This document shows, in pieces, positions 37,448 to 47,333 of a stretch of DNA of 64,000 bases; the first letter of the stretch is position 1, and every line of letters begins with the position of its first letter. The notes beneath the pieces are model-generated. The model saw nothing but the letters and a program-made list of their open reading frames with translations, was not told the origin of the DNA and searched no databases. This DNA comes from Halioglobus maricola (GTDB lineage Bacteria > Pseudomonadota > Gammaproteobacteria > Pseudomonadales > Halieaceae): the NCBI RefSeq assembly GCF_009388985.1, contig NZ_CP036422.1, positions 2,494,501 to 2,558,500 on the forward strand, in the 5' to 3' direction. Made by a program: the position numbers and the translations under genes.

Positions 37448-40400
37448 ATGCTCAACGGATCCAAAATCGCAGCAGCATGTCGTTTGTTCTGCATTGCGTT
37501 GTTACTTACTTGCACTGCGTGCGGCAGTGGTGGAAGTAGCTCCAGTGACGGAAACCCCTTCAGCGATGACCAATCAGATTCCACCAGCGGATCCAACGAC
37601 GGAGCCACAAATGACGACGATACCGGTGACGGGGAAGCTTCTGGCGATGGTGATGCACCGGACTATATCGAGCCAGAAGTATTCAGTAACGGTATGGCGG
37701 CCTTGAACGATACGGGTATTGATTTCGGTTCCAACTCCAATACCAACGGCTCTGATTGCAGCCTATCACTCATGGCGAGTGATGGTGTTACCCCTCTGGC
37801 CCAGGATTGCGCCCAGGGGCGCGACGCCGAAGCCAGCTCAGACAACGATGGCATCAATGGCTTCGACTTTACCCGCCTCAACGCGAACGGCAGCAAATAT
37901 ACAGGTAGCGGCGAATTCGAAACGGATCCCTGGGCCTGTGTACGCGATAATCGCACCGGGCTGCTGTGGGAAGTAAAAACCCGTGACGGCAGTATCCACG
38001 ATGCCGACAATACATACCGCTGGGGCGGTTTGACCGCACTGGATCGCGGAAGTGTTGATCGCACGGGTGACTACTATGATGACTGGAACGAACTGGTAAT
38101 AGGGACCAATGCTAAGGAACTTTGCGGCTACAGCGACTGGCGCGTACCTACCAATGCGCAGATGATGTCCATTATCCATTTTGGGCTTGAAAGCCGTCCG
38201 TTCAAGGTAGACACAGACTACTTCCCCAACGCCATCGGTGATTTCTACTGGACATCCGCTCCCTATCGCGGCTCGCACGGCGAATTCTATGCCTGGGCCT
38301 TCCAACTGGTCTTCGGCAATAACAAGAATCTCCAGCGGTACCAGGCTTCAGCTGTGCGCCTGGTGCGGGTCATCGATCCGTTCTCGGGCAGCGGCGGTGC
38401 AGAGGAAACCCCGGACGAGCGCTATACCATCGACGAAAATGGCACAGTCACAGATGTCGCCACCGGACTGATGTGGGCACAGTGTGTAGCAGGCCTGGAG
38501 GGCGCGCTGTGCAACAGCGGCGATGCCAGAAGCATGGACTGGGGCACGGCGCTGGAATACGCCCAGAACAGCACTTTGGCCGGGCACAGCGACTGGCGCC
38601 TGCCGAACACCAAGGAATTGTTCTCGCTAATCAATTTCAACGCAGCTGAGCCGGCGATCAACCTGAATATCTTTCCTGCCACGACTGTCGACTACACCTG
38701 GACCTCTTCCCCAATGATCGAGTTTTCCCAGGACTCGTGGTTTATCAATTTCAAAACAGGTTTGAACTGGTTCAAAGGTCGCGACGACACCATGCTAGTG
38801 CGGCTGGTACGTGAGGGAACTGACAACCTCGCAACAACGGATATCGATACGCAAGAAATCGCCGCCGTTACCAGCGACGATGGCCTTGGCACCATGGCAG
38901 GCTCCATGGAACCGGTTGATATTCACGCGCAGTTACTGGCGAACGAACAAGGCTTCACGGGCGATCCAACCACAGGCCGCGACTTGCCTCACATTAACGA
39001 TCCCAAGGCTCAACTTGGTAAAGCCCTTTTCTACTCCAAGCGCTTAAGTGGCGAATACGACACTGCATGTGCCTCATGCCATCACCCGATGCTGGGAGGC
39101 GGTGACAATCTCTCATGGCCAGTAGGCTACGATGCGGTAAATATTTTTCATAACTCTGCGCCTGATCTCGTTGGGCCCGGGCGTTACTTCGATGGCAGTG
39201 ACCCTGATGAACTCGAAGGTTATCCCGTTATCGGGCGCAACGCCCCGAGTCTCTTCAACGTGGGCCTGCTGGACAACAGCCTGTTTTGGGATGGTCGTAT
39301 CGAGAGCATGAACGGAGCACCGGGTGCCCGGGGAACAAGCGCGGGCATCATTACTCCAGACTCACCGGACTCTTCCACCCCGGACAGCAATGTTCCTGAG
39401 GGAGCGTCACTGGCCAATGCCCAGTCGAGGTTTCCCACCGTGACTCACGAAGAAATGCGCGGCGATGAGCCACTGGGCGGCGGCAATCAATCCTACCGCG
39501 ATATGTTGGCACAGCGATTTGTCGGCATCCAGGAGTGGGAGGCGCTATTCCAGTCAGCCTACGGGACTACCGAGATCACCTTCGACCGTATCGCGGAAGC
39601 ACTCGCTGCATTTGAAGAGTCGATGGTCTTCACCGAAAACCCGTGGAAGGAGTATGTCGCCTTCCTACTCGGCGATCCCAGCCGCGATTCCAATGCACTC
39701 ACCCACGACCAGAAAGTGGGCGCTGTACTGTTCATGACCGAAGGTGACGAAGGTGGCGCCGCCTGCAGCGAGTGCCACTCGGGTGATGCATTTACTGACG
39801 GTCAGTATCATGCCATTGGGCTTGGGCAGGTGGGTCCCGGCCACGGCAACGACAATCTTTTTGTGACCGACAGTGACTTTGGTCGGCAGAATATCAGCGG
39901 TGATACTGGTGACGCCTATCACTTCCGAACCTCACCGCTACTGAACATTGCCGTGACCGGGCCCTATATGCACAACGGCGCCCTGTCCAACCTGCGCCAG
40001 GTCATGGATGTCTACGGCAACCCCGGCGGTGCAATGAACGAATTGCTCGGCCTCGGTACCATTCTCAATGCGAATGCCACTTTCAATGAGACCGGTGACG
40101 CAGACTATTGCGAGTTGCAGTCGGTCATCAATATCATGGCCAAAACAGACGAGAACTGCGAAGAGGTGTACTACAACATGAATCCCTTTGCGTTCGAGAA
40201 CACGCGCTTCCTGTTTCGACAGAGCTTCGATGACAGTGTGTCGAATTCACCCGCACCGGAGATTGATATCAATATCCAGCAATCCGATAGGGTTGTCAGG
40301 TTCATGGAAGCACTGACAGATCCCTGTGTGACCGATCGCGCTTGTTTGCAACCATGGATATACGACTCCAGCAATTGGACCGAGCACCCTGACTACAGTG

Positions 40401-40453
40401 AGAACAGGAACTTCATTCTGATCGCGGAAGACAGGGACGGCATGGAGTTGTAG
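37448..40453 (+). CDS. Lipoprotein with two DUF1566 domains and diheme cytochrome c peroxidase
   Basis: 1001 residues from the ATG at 37448, which has GAGG upstream; an in-frame TTG at 37427 is less likely. A lipoprotein-type signal ends CTAC (Cys25), followed by a Ser/Asp/Gly-rich linker. Two DUF1566 (Lcl-type) domains are marked by YSDWRVPTNAQMMSI and HSDWRLPNTKELFSL. The C-terminal half is a MauG/CCP-type diheme domain: CASCHHP (Cys541, Cys544, His545), CSECHSG (Cys773, Cys776, His777) and GPYMHNGAL. It should sit on the cell surface or in the periplasm and reduce peroxide or oxidise a protein. Fusion to DUF1566 is unusual. Confidence 0.85.
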   Translation: MLNGSKIAAACRLFCIALLLTCTACGSGGSSSSDGNPFSDDQSDSTSGSNDGATNDDDTGDGEASGDGDAPDYIEPEVFSNGMAALNDTGIDFGSNSNTNGSDCSLSLMASDGVTPLAQDCAQGRDAEASSDNDGINGFDFTRLNANGSKYTGSGEFETDPWACVRDNRTGLLWEVKTRDGSIHDADNTYRWGGLTALDRGSVDRTGDYYDDWNELVIGTNAKELCGYSDWRVPTNAQMMSIIHFGLESRPFKVDTDYFPNAIGDFYWTSAPYRGSHGEFYAWAFQLVFGNNKNLQRYQASAVRLVRVIDPFSGSGGAEETPDERYTIDENGTVTDVATGLMWAQCVAGLEGALCNSGDARSMDWGTALEYAQNSTLAGHSDWRLPNTKELFSLINFNAAEPAINLNIFPATTVDYTWTSSPMIEFSQDSWFINFKTGLNWFKGRDDTMLVRLVREGTDNLATTDIDTQEIAAVTSDDGLGTMAGSMEPVDIHAQLLANEQGFTGDPTTGRDLPHINDPKAQLGKALFYSKRLSGEYDTACASCHHPMLGGGDNLSWPVGYDAVNIFHNSAPDLVGPGRYFDGSDPDELEGYPVIGRNAPSLFNVGLLDNSLFWDGRIESMNGAPGARGTSAGIITPDSPDSSTPDSNVPEGASLANAQSRFPTVTHEEMRGDEPLGGGNQSYRDMLAQRFVGIQEWEALFQSAYGTTEITFDRIAEALAAFEESMVFTENPWKEYVAFLLGDPSRDSNALTHDQKVGAVLFMTEGDEGGAACSECHSGDAFTDGQYHAIGLGQVGPGHGNDNLFVTDSDFGRQNISGDTGDAYHFRTSPLLNIAVTGPYMHNGALSNLRQVMDVYGNPGGAMNELLGLGTILNANATFNETGDADYCELQSVINIMAKTDENCEEVYYNMNPFAFENTRFLFRQSFDDSVSNSPAPEIDINIQQSDRVVRFMEALTDPCVTDRACLQPWIYDSSNWTEHPDYSENRNFILIAEDRDGMEL

Positions 40454-40650
40454 TCGAATGCCCACTGCGTCGAGTTCGGCTTGGAAAATCTGTTACATGT
40501 CCTGGGCTCACTGCCAGGGGATGCGGAAAGCGTCGGCGAGTCGCAAGCTTATGAAACTCGCGAAAAAGGATACTCACACGTAAACTCGTAACACTCTCTA
40601 CATCAAGGTAACTTTTGTGCAGCTATGCGAATAACGACCAGGTGCTATGA

Positions 40651-41622
40651 ATGAGTTCCGCATGGAAATCAGGAACTGCCGGTGTCTCTGTGATCATCTT
40701 TTCCTGGATACTATGCACCTCCAGCGCCGCCCAGGAGGTGGTGACCCCAACGGACTTTATCGATTTAGCGCCGGAAGATATAGGCGAATCCCTGATAGCC
40801 TTCATCAACCTTACAACTGCGCCCGGACTGAGCGGGGCTACATTTTCTGCGGAACAGCCAGGCCGCGACTCTGAATTTATCAGAGGGAGCATGGGTTACG
40901 CCTCAGACCTGACTTTGAAAGACCAGGTGTTAGACGCCTACTGGGGCGTGGCGCTGGCCTATGGCAGCCTGGAGGATCAACTGGACGTACTGCAACAGCA
41001 AGGTGAGGCCATCCGAGTAGATGCTGATCGAAGCATTCTCTCCTTGCGCGGTAGTGCCGGCCTTAGCCTGCCCATCACGCAACACTTTACTTTGCGCCCT
41101 TACCTCTCGCTGGCGGCTTCGCAATTGGAAGCGCGGTCGCGGTACGAAGTTCTGGGCGATATCGGGCTGCGCCCTGAACTGGTGCTGGATACGGAAGTCG
41201 ACGCAGTGAGCACATCCGGCACGTTGGAGGCGAGCTATGACCGCTGGTTCGGCAGCCACAGGCTGGAAGCTAGCGGACAATATACTTCGACCTACACAGA
41301 CACATTCAACGGTTCCTTTGACGCCCTGGACACCTGGGGCTGGAACGAGACCGCGCTAGCACACGTGCGTTATAGCAACGCCACAGGGTGGCACACTCGC
41401 AACAAACCCTGGCGCTGGAATACCTACGCTAGCTACACACATTTTATAGGGCTTGACCCCTTGCCGCTCGGATTCAACGCCTACACCGAGCTTGGTGTGG
41501 GCCTGGATTTTGAAGTGAATATTCGGCCGCTGGATTGGTTTGGACTTCGCTTTATCGGCCTCAAGGCGGGTTACATTTTCGGGGACGGAGTAGATGGCTT
41601 TTCAGTGGGGTTGAGTTTCTGA
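40651..41622 (+). CDS. Outer-membrane beta-barrel protein (solitary autotransporter-like)
   Basis: 323 residues. A signal peptide ends CTSSAAQ. The rest alternates hydrophobic and polar residues in many short strands, with aromatic girdles, and ends SVGLSF, the C-terminal Phe signature of outer-membrane barrels. FTLRPYLSLAASQLEARSR and the overall size fit the solitary autotransporter barrel group without a passenger. It follows the cytochrome lipoprotein gene by about 200 bases and is coupled to the next lipoprotein gene. Confidence 0.7.
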   Translation: MSSAWKSGTAGVSVIIFSWILCTSSAAQEVVTPTDFIDLAPEDIGESLIAFINLTTAPGLSGATFSAEQPGRDSEFIRGSMGYASDLTLKDQVLDAYWGVALAYGSLEDQLDVLQQQGEAIRVDADRSILSLRGSAGLSLPITQHFTLRPYLSLAASQLEARSRYEVLGDIGLRPELVLDTEVDAVSTSGTLEASYDRWFGSHRLEASGQYTSTYTDTFNGSFDALDTWGWNETALAHVRYSNATGWHTRNKPWRWNTYASYTHFIGLDPLPLGFNAYTELGVGLDFEVNIRPLDWFGLRFIGLKAGYIFGDGVDGFSVGLSF

Positions 41623-42008
41623 TGTGGAGCTATAAAAAATATCTTGGCCCATTTCTCTTGGTGGCACTGCTCAATGCCTGTGTTGAACACCCCCGGCATC
41701 ACGCCGAGGGGACGCAAGCCCAGCTACGAAGCTGGATGGAGATACTGTCAGTCAACGGTGATACTCCGGATGACAGATACAATCTCACCCTGATTCCGGG
41801 CACTTACCACTTGGAAGTAGCGTACAAGACCTACCGGCAGGACTATCTCTGTCACTTCGAGTTTGAGGCGGTCGGGGGCCGGAGCTACGAGATAGTCGAT
41901 CATTCCAACCCCGAGCCGTTGATACTTTATCGCTGGCAGAGGGCCAACGGCGCCTGGTCGGAGCGGCTGGATCCTGTGCTTCCTCATTGCGAGGAGCGTT
42001 CGCGTTAA
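41622..42008 (+). CDS. Small lipoprotein of unknown function
   Basis: 128 residues from the ATG at 41622, which overlaps the previous stop as TGATG and so is translationally coupled. The signal ends LLNAC, a lipobox. The mature part is a beta-rich domain (YNLTLIPGTYHLEVAYKTY, HFEFEAVGGRSYEIVDHS). It is probably an accessory of the barrel protein. Family not recognised. Confidence 0.75.
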   Translation: MWSYKKYLGPFLLVALLNACVEHPRHHAEGTQAQLRSWMEILSVNGDTPDDRYNLTLIPGTYHLEVAYKTYRQDYLCHFEFEAVGGRSYEIVDHSNPEPLILYRWQRANGAWSERLDPVLPHCEERSR

Positions 42009-42133
42009 ACATACACAACGTGTGACCCCATGGAGGCATACGCCTTTTCGATAACGGTACCTTCGGTTTCGCATGTGCAGCGCTGTGTTCAGCGCTGCAC
42101 TTTCAGGAGCTCAGACCACAGCCACAGATTTCG

Positions 42134-43666
42134 CTATTTGATCTCGCCGATGACCTCTAAATCGCCCGGTTTCCAGGATCGGTCAAACCATTTTTCCAGC
42201 GGCCCATAAAGCCTGAGTATGATGTTAAACCCTTTTCCTGGTGTGGTCTGAACCCAGTTATCTTGATGCTCCTCGGGCGCATTAGGTGAAAAATATATGG
42301 TCACACTGCCATCAGCCGATGCTTTCGGGGCATTTCTCAAACTGTCTACACCACCGGATTTCTGATCGGTCTCCAATATCGAGCGGGTCTGATTGTCGTA
42401 GACCATAAATGACCAGAAGTCCTTGGCCGGCACGGGCCCTGGGAGGGTCACTGCGTATTGCTTGTCGCCGCTAAGACCCTCGCCTTCACTATCAACGGTT
42501 GCAACGGCATAGACTGACCCTGCTCCGACTTGAGGACTTACCATGAACGGGGTAATACCGGTCGCATAGAAGTGAAAGGCCATTCGGTCATCTAATTCCA
42601 GGGCGCCGTTGTCATCGACAAACTCGTGACTTTGAATCGCCTGCGAGAACCACTTGCGATCTGGGTAGATGTACATGGCCGGGTTGCGAGGGCGATAAAG
42701 CATCGATCGGCTCGCCGCATTGGCAATTTTGGCGGCCTCGTCAAGAATGCCCTGCATTCTTTCGTCAGGCTCGAAAGGTTCGCCTTTCTTTATACCCAGT
42801 GACGCAGCTAAACCAATAGTCTCAAATTCTCCAGAATTAGCGGGCTCATATTGTATGACTTCGTTGATTTCATCGAAGAAGTGGGCGTCAGCAGAATGCA
42901 CGGTGATAGAGTGAATTTCCGACAGGTTAATGTATTTATTGGCGGGTGGATTTTTCGCTTCGCTCAAAAGGTACATTTTGAACCCTTTTTTAAAGGCAGC
43001 TAAGGTTTGCTCGATTGATTCACCGGGCTTGCTGACGGCCCGCATCAACAACCAGTGTCGATAGGTATTGGTCTCATACACATAGTATCCGTCGGGGATT
43101 TCCCCTTCGTAATCCTCGCCCACCAGTAAATACTTTCCTCCCTGGCCCCGGTCTGGACCACCCATGCCAATGTCAGCGACATACTTGAAATAGGCATCAT
43201 TGATCAACCCGATCACTGGGGTTTGCAGCTCTACGACGACCGGGCCATTTTTGACGTCAACCTCAGCGTGAATATAGGGCGTTGTGGTATTAGGCGTTAG
43301 CCATATCGCTCGCGCATCCATCAGCTGCTCTGTTACGCCAATCGTCCGGTTTGCTTCAACACCAATCTTGGCGTTTCCTTCGAGCATGGCATACATCGAT
43401 GCGATGGCTATGCCATTGGTGTAAAGATTTACGGCCCTGCTCGTGTCAAGAAAATCAAACGCTTTCTGTGCGGTCTCTTCAGTCGGAAAACCGTCGTTCA
43501 TATCAACAGCACCGAGATACACGGACTCGTCGTGATCGGGTGTTAACAGGCTGGCAGGCACGTCAGCCTTGTAATACGGAGTCGTAACATTAGTCTCAGC
43601 GAAGGTGCAGGATGCGGAGACACTAAACACTGCCGTTAAACTTACGAGCGCTGTATACAGCTTCAT
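42134..43666 (-). CDS. Exported DUF1254/DUF1214 protein
   Basis: 510 residues. A signal peptide ends CTFAET. The N-terminal DUF1254 part includes MYAMLEGNAKIGVEANRTIG and PNTTTPYIHAEVDVKNGPVV. The C-terminal DUF1214 part includes DFWSFMVYDNQTRSILE, SVTIYFSPNAPEEHQDNWVQ and LRLYGPLEKWFDRSWKPG. The family is periplasmic and lacks an agreed function. It has its own ribosome binding site (GGAG) and lies about 130 bases from the next similar gene, which runs the same way. Confidence 0.9.
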   Translation of the reverse strand: MKLYTALVSLTAVFSVSASCTFAETNVTTPYYKADVPASLLTPDHDESVYLGAVDMNDGFPTEETAQKAFDFLDTSRAVNLYTNGIAIASMYAMLEGNAKIGVEANRTIGVTEQLMDARAIWLTPNTTTPYIHAEVDVKNGPVVVELQTPVIGLINDAYFKYVADIGMGGPDRGQGGKYLLVGEDYEGEIPDGYYVYETNTYRHWLLMRAVSKPGESIEQTLAAFKKGFKMYLLSEAKNPPANKYINLSEIHSITVHSADAHFFDEINEVIQYEPANSGEFETIGLAASLGIKKGEPFEPDERMQGILDEAAKIANAASRSMLYRPRNPAMYIYPDRKWFSQAIQSHEFVDDNGALELDDRMAFHFYATGITPFMVSPQVGAGSVYAVATVDSEGEGLSGDKQYAVTLPGPVPAKDFWSFMVYDNQTRSILETDQKSGGVDSLRNAPKASADGSVTIYFSPNAPEEHQDNWVQTTPGKGFNIILRLYGPLEKWFDRSWKPGDLEVIGEIK

Positions 43667-43791
43667 GGACTTTGCTCCATAGGTTTTAGGGGGCCTTCCT
43701 AAATTCGGAAAGATTCCGAGTCAACTTATCATCTCTGACTCAAAGGTAGCACTGGGGCGAAAAGGAAGCACTAGTTTAAGCAGATCCAGGG

Positions 43792-44790
43792 CTACTCTGA
43801 CGGCACTGGCTTTGGAAATGTCCATGAGCCATTCAGAATCTCCTGTCTCGGGCTGTAGAGACGAACCGCATAGTTCCAACCCTGGGTAACGGGAATGCAG
43901 TTGACACGTCCATCCTCGCATCCGCCATAATGAATAGTGTGGGAACCGTCCGGGTTCGACTTGGCGGTGATGCCATTATAGCTATTAACGCCGAGATCAT
44001 TAGCCTCAAGATAGCCGTCGGCGTTGTAGACCGTGACTGACCAAAAGGCATCTACAGGCACATTCCGTACTGTCAACGTGTGAGGCGTCTTGCCGTCATT
44101 CTCATTGACGCTTTCGATTAAATAAAAGGCAGCACTGCTCGGTAGGCCACCCCAGCCTGCGGCGGTGCCGATAAGGTGGTCTATTGGTCGCGTCTCTTCC
44201 TCGCTACCGAAGGCATAGGTAGTATCGAAACCAAGTGTCGCCAAATCGCTCAGTGCCTTGCGCGCTATCGACAGTGCTTCCTGGTCCCAATCCGGGGCAT
44301 CAAAAGGACCGCTACCGCCTCCGCTAATCTCGATCATGTCCTGGGTTGCATGCGCTCTCTCGATGTCTCTTTGATCATTGGGGTCAACAAAGGTCCGGAA
44401 GGTGACCTGCGCGAAGCGTGAGCCCACAGAGTTCTCCGTAAGTTTGTACCTTCCTGGCTCTGTCTCAAAGGACATATAGTGATCCTGATTCACCACATGC
44501 ATAGATACATAGCGACCATCCGTATCAGGGAGCGTGACCATCGCCGGCCTCGACAGATCCAGTACTATCCCCGAATAGAGAGTGTCTTGGTTCATCCGGA
44601 TAACAGGCTGGTTATCGGGTGCTGTAGGTTGGCGGAGGTGCTTGAGCTCACCGACGCCGTAATCAAAACTCTTCATACTTCCGCGAATCATGGAATCTGA
44701 CTCGGCACGGACGAAATTTTCAACCGTTACCGTTTCAGCACCTGCAATGGCGGGCATCAATAGCAAGGAAAAGAACAGTCTATTGAGCAT
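43792..44790 (-). CDS. Exported DUF1254/DUF1214 protein, shorter form
   Basis: 332 residues. A signal peptide ends IAGAET. RMNQDTLYSGIVLDLSRPA and DGRYVSMHVVNQDHYMSFE represent DUF1254; VPVDAFWSVTVYNADGYLE and TQGWNYAVRLYSPRQEIL are DUF1214. It is shorter than its neighbour because the linker between the domains is reduced. GGAG precedes the ATG. Both genes may be co-expressed from a promoter upstream of this one. Confidence 0.9.
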   Translation of the reverse strand: MLNRLFFSLLLMPAIAGAETVTVENFVRAESDSMIRGSMKSFDYGVGELKHLRQPTAPDNQPVIRMNQDTLYSGIVLDLSRPAMVTLPDTDGRYVSMHVVNQDHYMSFETEPGRYKLTENSVGSRFAQVTFRTFVDPNDQRDIERAHATQDMIEISGGGSGPFDAPDWDQEALSIARKALSDLATLGFDTTYAFGSEEETRPIDHLIGTAAGWGGLPSSAAFYLIESVNENDGKTPHTLTVRNVPVDAFWSVTVYNADGYLEANDLGVNSYNGITAKSNPDGSHTIHYGGCEDGRVNCIPVTQGWNYAVRLYSPRQEILNGSWTFPKPVPSE

Positions 44791-45081
44791 ATTGATCTCC
44801 AGTCTCAGAATGTCTCACGATTATCTTCATCGAGCGCCTCCCTTATAGGCAGCCAAGAGGACTAGCGTTAGCAACCCAGCGACATATTAGCCGTAGTGTA
44901 TTGAGCTGTGTTTGATGCGCATCAAGTAGATTGCGCTTGGGTTTCTACCCCGGTATGGCCCCTTCTACAACATCTGTCTCAGCAATACCTGACCGTGGAT
45001 TTCGAGGGGATTCCGTAAGGACGTAAGCTGATCGTTTCTGTGCCAGAATACTCATCAACGAAATTTTCCAGGGTAAACAAC

Positions 45082-45501
45082 ATGATCGATATTGAAGACA
45101 ACAAACGGCTCGCCGAAGAACTCGTGGCAGCCATGAACAGATCAGATACACAGTGGTTCCTGGACAACTACACGGATGATGTAATGGTCTGGACCATGGG
45201 CAACACCCTGATTTCCGGAAAGTACAATAAAGACCAGGTCGCCGGATTTGCCGATAGCATCTTCGACGCCTTCCCCAATGGCATCAAGTTCACCATTCAT
45301 GGCATGATCGCCGAAGGTGATACCGTTGCTATGGAGACAGAATCTATCGGAGAGCATGTATCCGGCAAACTCTACAACAACTTCTACCACATGCTGGTGA
45401 AGTTTCGGGACGGCAAGATCACGCTCCTGAAGGAGTACCTGGATACAGAACTCGTGACAGACGTACTGGGAGGTGGACAGCGACCTGTGTCCCAGAAATA
45501 G
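45082..45501 (+). CDS. SnoaL/NTF2-like protein
   Basis: 139 residues from the ATG at 45082 (AGGG upstream); an in-frame start at 45040 is possible. The cone-shaped NTF2-like fold is indicated by EELVAAMNRSDTQWFLDNYT, the conserved aromatic/acidic DDVMVWTMGN and GKITLLKEYLDTELV. Such proteins are small-ligand isomerases, hydrolases or binding proteins. It is cytoplasmic and unlinked in sequence to its neighbours. Confidence 0.8.
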   Translation: MIDIEDNKRLAEELVAAMNRSDTQWFLDNYTDDVMVWTMGNTLISGKYNKDQVAGFADSIFDAFPNGIKFTIHGMIAEGDTVAMETESIGEHVSGKLYNNFYHMLVKFRDGKITLLKEYLDTELVTDVLGGGQRPVSQK

Positions 45502-45561
45502 CAGCCCTACCCTGAATTTTTCCTCTTATTTTTCAACACCTTCTCAGTGAGCTGTAAACTG

Positions 45562-46587
45562 CTAAGCCGCGCCCTGGCGGATGCGTTTGGAGTATTCCCG
45601 CGGCGACATCTTCAGATGTTTTTTAAAGAACCTCGAAAAAGCCGCCGCATCGGTAAATCCCACGCGCTCACTAATGGCCAACACATTGAGATCAGAGTCA
45701 TTCAAGTACTCCAGGGCGAGATCAATGCGCGCGATATCGAACAGACGCTGATAGGTGGTGTCGCTCTGTCTTAATTTGTGTTGCAGCGTACGCGGACTGA
45801 TACCCAATGAGTCCGCCACGCGATCTACTGAGGCTTCATCCCCGTTCAGTAACAGACGAATAGCACGATCGACTTCCAATACGAACGGTATCTCCCACTG
45901 TAAATAGTTAGGCGTCTCGTATTGCGGAGAGAATGTTGGCCTATCCGCCATGATCGCAATGCTGCGTTCGCAATCAGCTTTGCTGACATGGATTGCGTTG
46001 GCGTCCTGATTGAAGCTGAGCTTGTCGCCAAAGACTTGATACAGAGGCCGCGGGTTTTCGGGGGTAGAGTGACGAAACCGGACCTGCTCTGCGCGCCAGT
46101 TGGTACCCAGCAAACGCCGCATCTCATGCATGAAGATCGCACAAGCCAGCTCCACCACCTGGACACGGCTGGTGTTAAGCCCTCTCCCCCACTTCGGGTC
46201 CCACCTCGCCTCGAGGGATATCGAGATACCCCGCTCATCCTCCACCAACGGTGAAGAGATGGTACTTGCGTACGACTCCAGGTGAGCGGCAATTACGCGC
46301 AATACTTCGCCTACCGTTTTCGCCCTGCGAATCAACTGCCACACCGGCCCCAACAAATGCCAACCCTGTATTGGCGCCAGTTTCAGGGAAAAGAATCGAT
46401 CATCACAGACCAGCGCTGCTTCCTCAAGGTAGTCGTTGAACACACCTCCCTCGATAAAGAGATCTGGCCGATAAAGCGCGGACGGCGCCAGGCCCACGCG
46501 ACGGGCGATGGCGTCCGGGTCATGGCCATAGCTCTGAACCAGGCTCGCCACCCCGGTAAGCGCTCTACTAGGCGTGTTATTGATCAT
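45562..46587 (-). CDS. AraC family transcriptional regulator
   Basis: 341 residues from the ATG at 46587; an in-frame GTG at 46650 would add 21 residues, and neither has a clear ribosome binding site. The N-terminal Arabinose_bd-type ligand domain (RALTGVASLVQSYGHDPDAI) is followed by the C-terminal helix-turn-helix pair: VDRVADSLGISPRTLQHKLR and LAISERVGFTDAAAFSRFFK. It is divergent from the DUF1214/DUF1254/TonB-receptor/hydrolase genes and is the likely activator of that cluster. The inducer is unknown. Confidence 0.88.
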   Translation of the reverse strand: MINNTPSRALTGVASLVQSYGHDPDAIARRVGLAPSALYRPDLFIEGGVFNDYLEEAALVCDDRFFSLKLAPIQGWHLLGPVWQLIRRAKTVGEVLRVIAAHLESYASTISSPLVEDERGISISLEARWDPKWGRGLNTSRVQVVELACAIFMHEMRRLLGTNWRAEQVRFRHSTPENPRPLYQVFGDKLSFNQDANAIHVSKADCERSIAIMADRPTFSPQYETPNYLQWEIPFVLEVDRAIRLLLNGDEASVDRVADSLGISPRTLQHKLRQSDTTYQRLFDIARIDLALEYLNDSDLNVLAISERVGFTDAAAFSRFFKKHLKMSPREYSKRIRQGAA

Positions 46588-46679
46588 AGGCAGGCTGCAT
46601 TCGGGGCTAAGAGGTTTGCGCAATATATCAAGTTTGGACAGTAACACCACAATACCATAGCTGTGGATGTTGCGCTGTT

Positions 46680-47333
46680 ATGGCGCAAAAGCAGCACTCA
46701 AAAAACAATAAGGGAGTTATCACAATCATCAAGCTACGCACCCTACGCTGGCCACTGGCAGTACTGCTAAGCCTGGCCTGTTCGATTCTTTTCCTGCTGG
46801 TGACCCTCAAAGCGGGGCTGGGGAACTCCTTTCTGCGAAATGGCGACTGGTACACCAGCGAAAGTATCGGCGCTGCCGACACTGATGTCATCGTCACAGC
46901 CATGGTTGCGATCAGCGGATTGCTTGGCTCTACCCGCGACAACTCCATGTACTACAGACTGAACTCAGTATCAGGTGAGCCCTTGCGCCTTAACTGTCGC
47001 TACCGCATTGAGGGGCACGACTACGATGCGAACTGGTGGAGTATTACTGCCTATGGATGGGACTACTTTCTGATTCCCAATGAGCAGAAACGCTATTCCT
47101 TCAACAACGAAAACATCAAGCGTGGCCACGATGGCCGCTGGGTTATTCACGTTGGCGCCAGAGCGGAAGATGGCAACTGGCTACCGGTGGGCCCGTCCGG
47201 CGCGCCCGCATCCGAAAAGTCTACCAATTACGACTTTGACTTACTGCTGCGACTGTACACACCCGGCGACGCCTACTTGCAGAACCCCGAGTCAGCGCCG
47301 CTACCCGTTGTTACGCTGGAGAGCTGCTCATGA
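46680..47333 (+). CDS. DUF1214 protein, membrane-anchored
   Basis: 217 residues. The N-terminal hydrophobic helix is at about 22-42 (ATG at 46680 taken; the start is not certain, since AAGGGAG at about 46,709 lies inside the frame). The rest is a DUF1214 domain, including DANWWSITAYGWDYFLIPNE and YDFDLLLRLYTPGDAYLQ. It overlaps the DUF1254 gene by 4 bases (ATGA), so the two domains that are fused elsewhere in this window are here made as separate, coupled proteins. Confidence 0.85.
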   Translation: MAQKQHSKNNKGVITIIKLRTLRWPLAVLLSLACSILFLLVTLKAGLGNSFLRNGDWYTSESIGAADTDVIVTAMVAISGLLGSTRDNSMYYRLNSVSGEPLRLNCRYRIEGHDYDANWWSITAYGWDYFLIPNEQKRYSFNNENIKRGHDGRWVIHVGARAEDGNWLPVGPSGAPASEKSTNYDFDLLLRLYTPGDAYLQNPESAPLPVVTLESCS

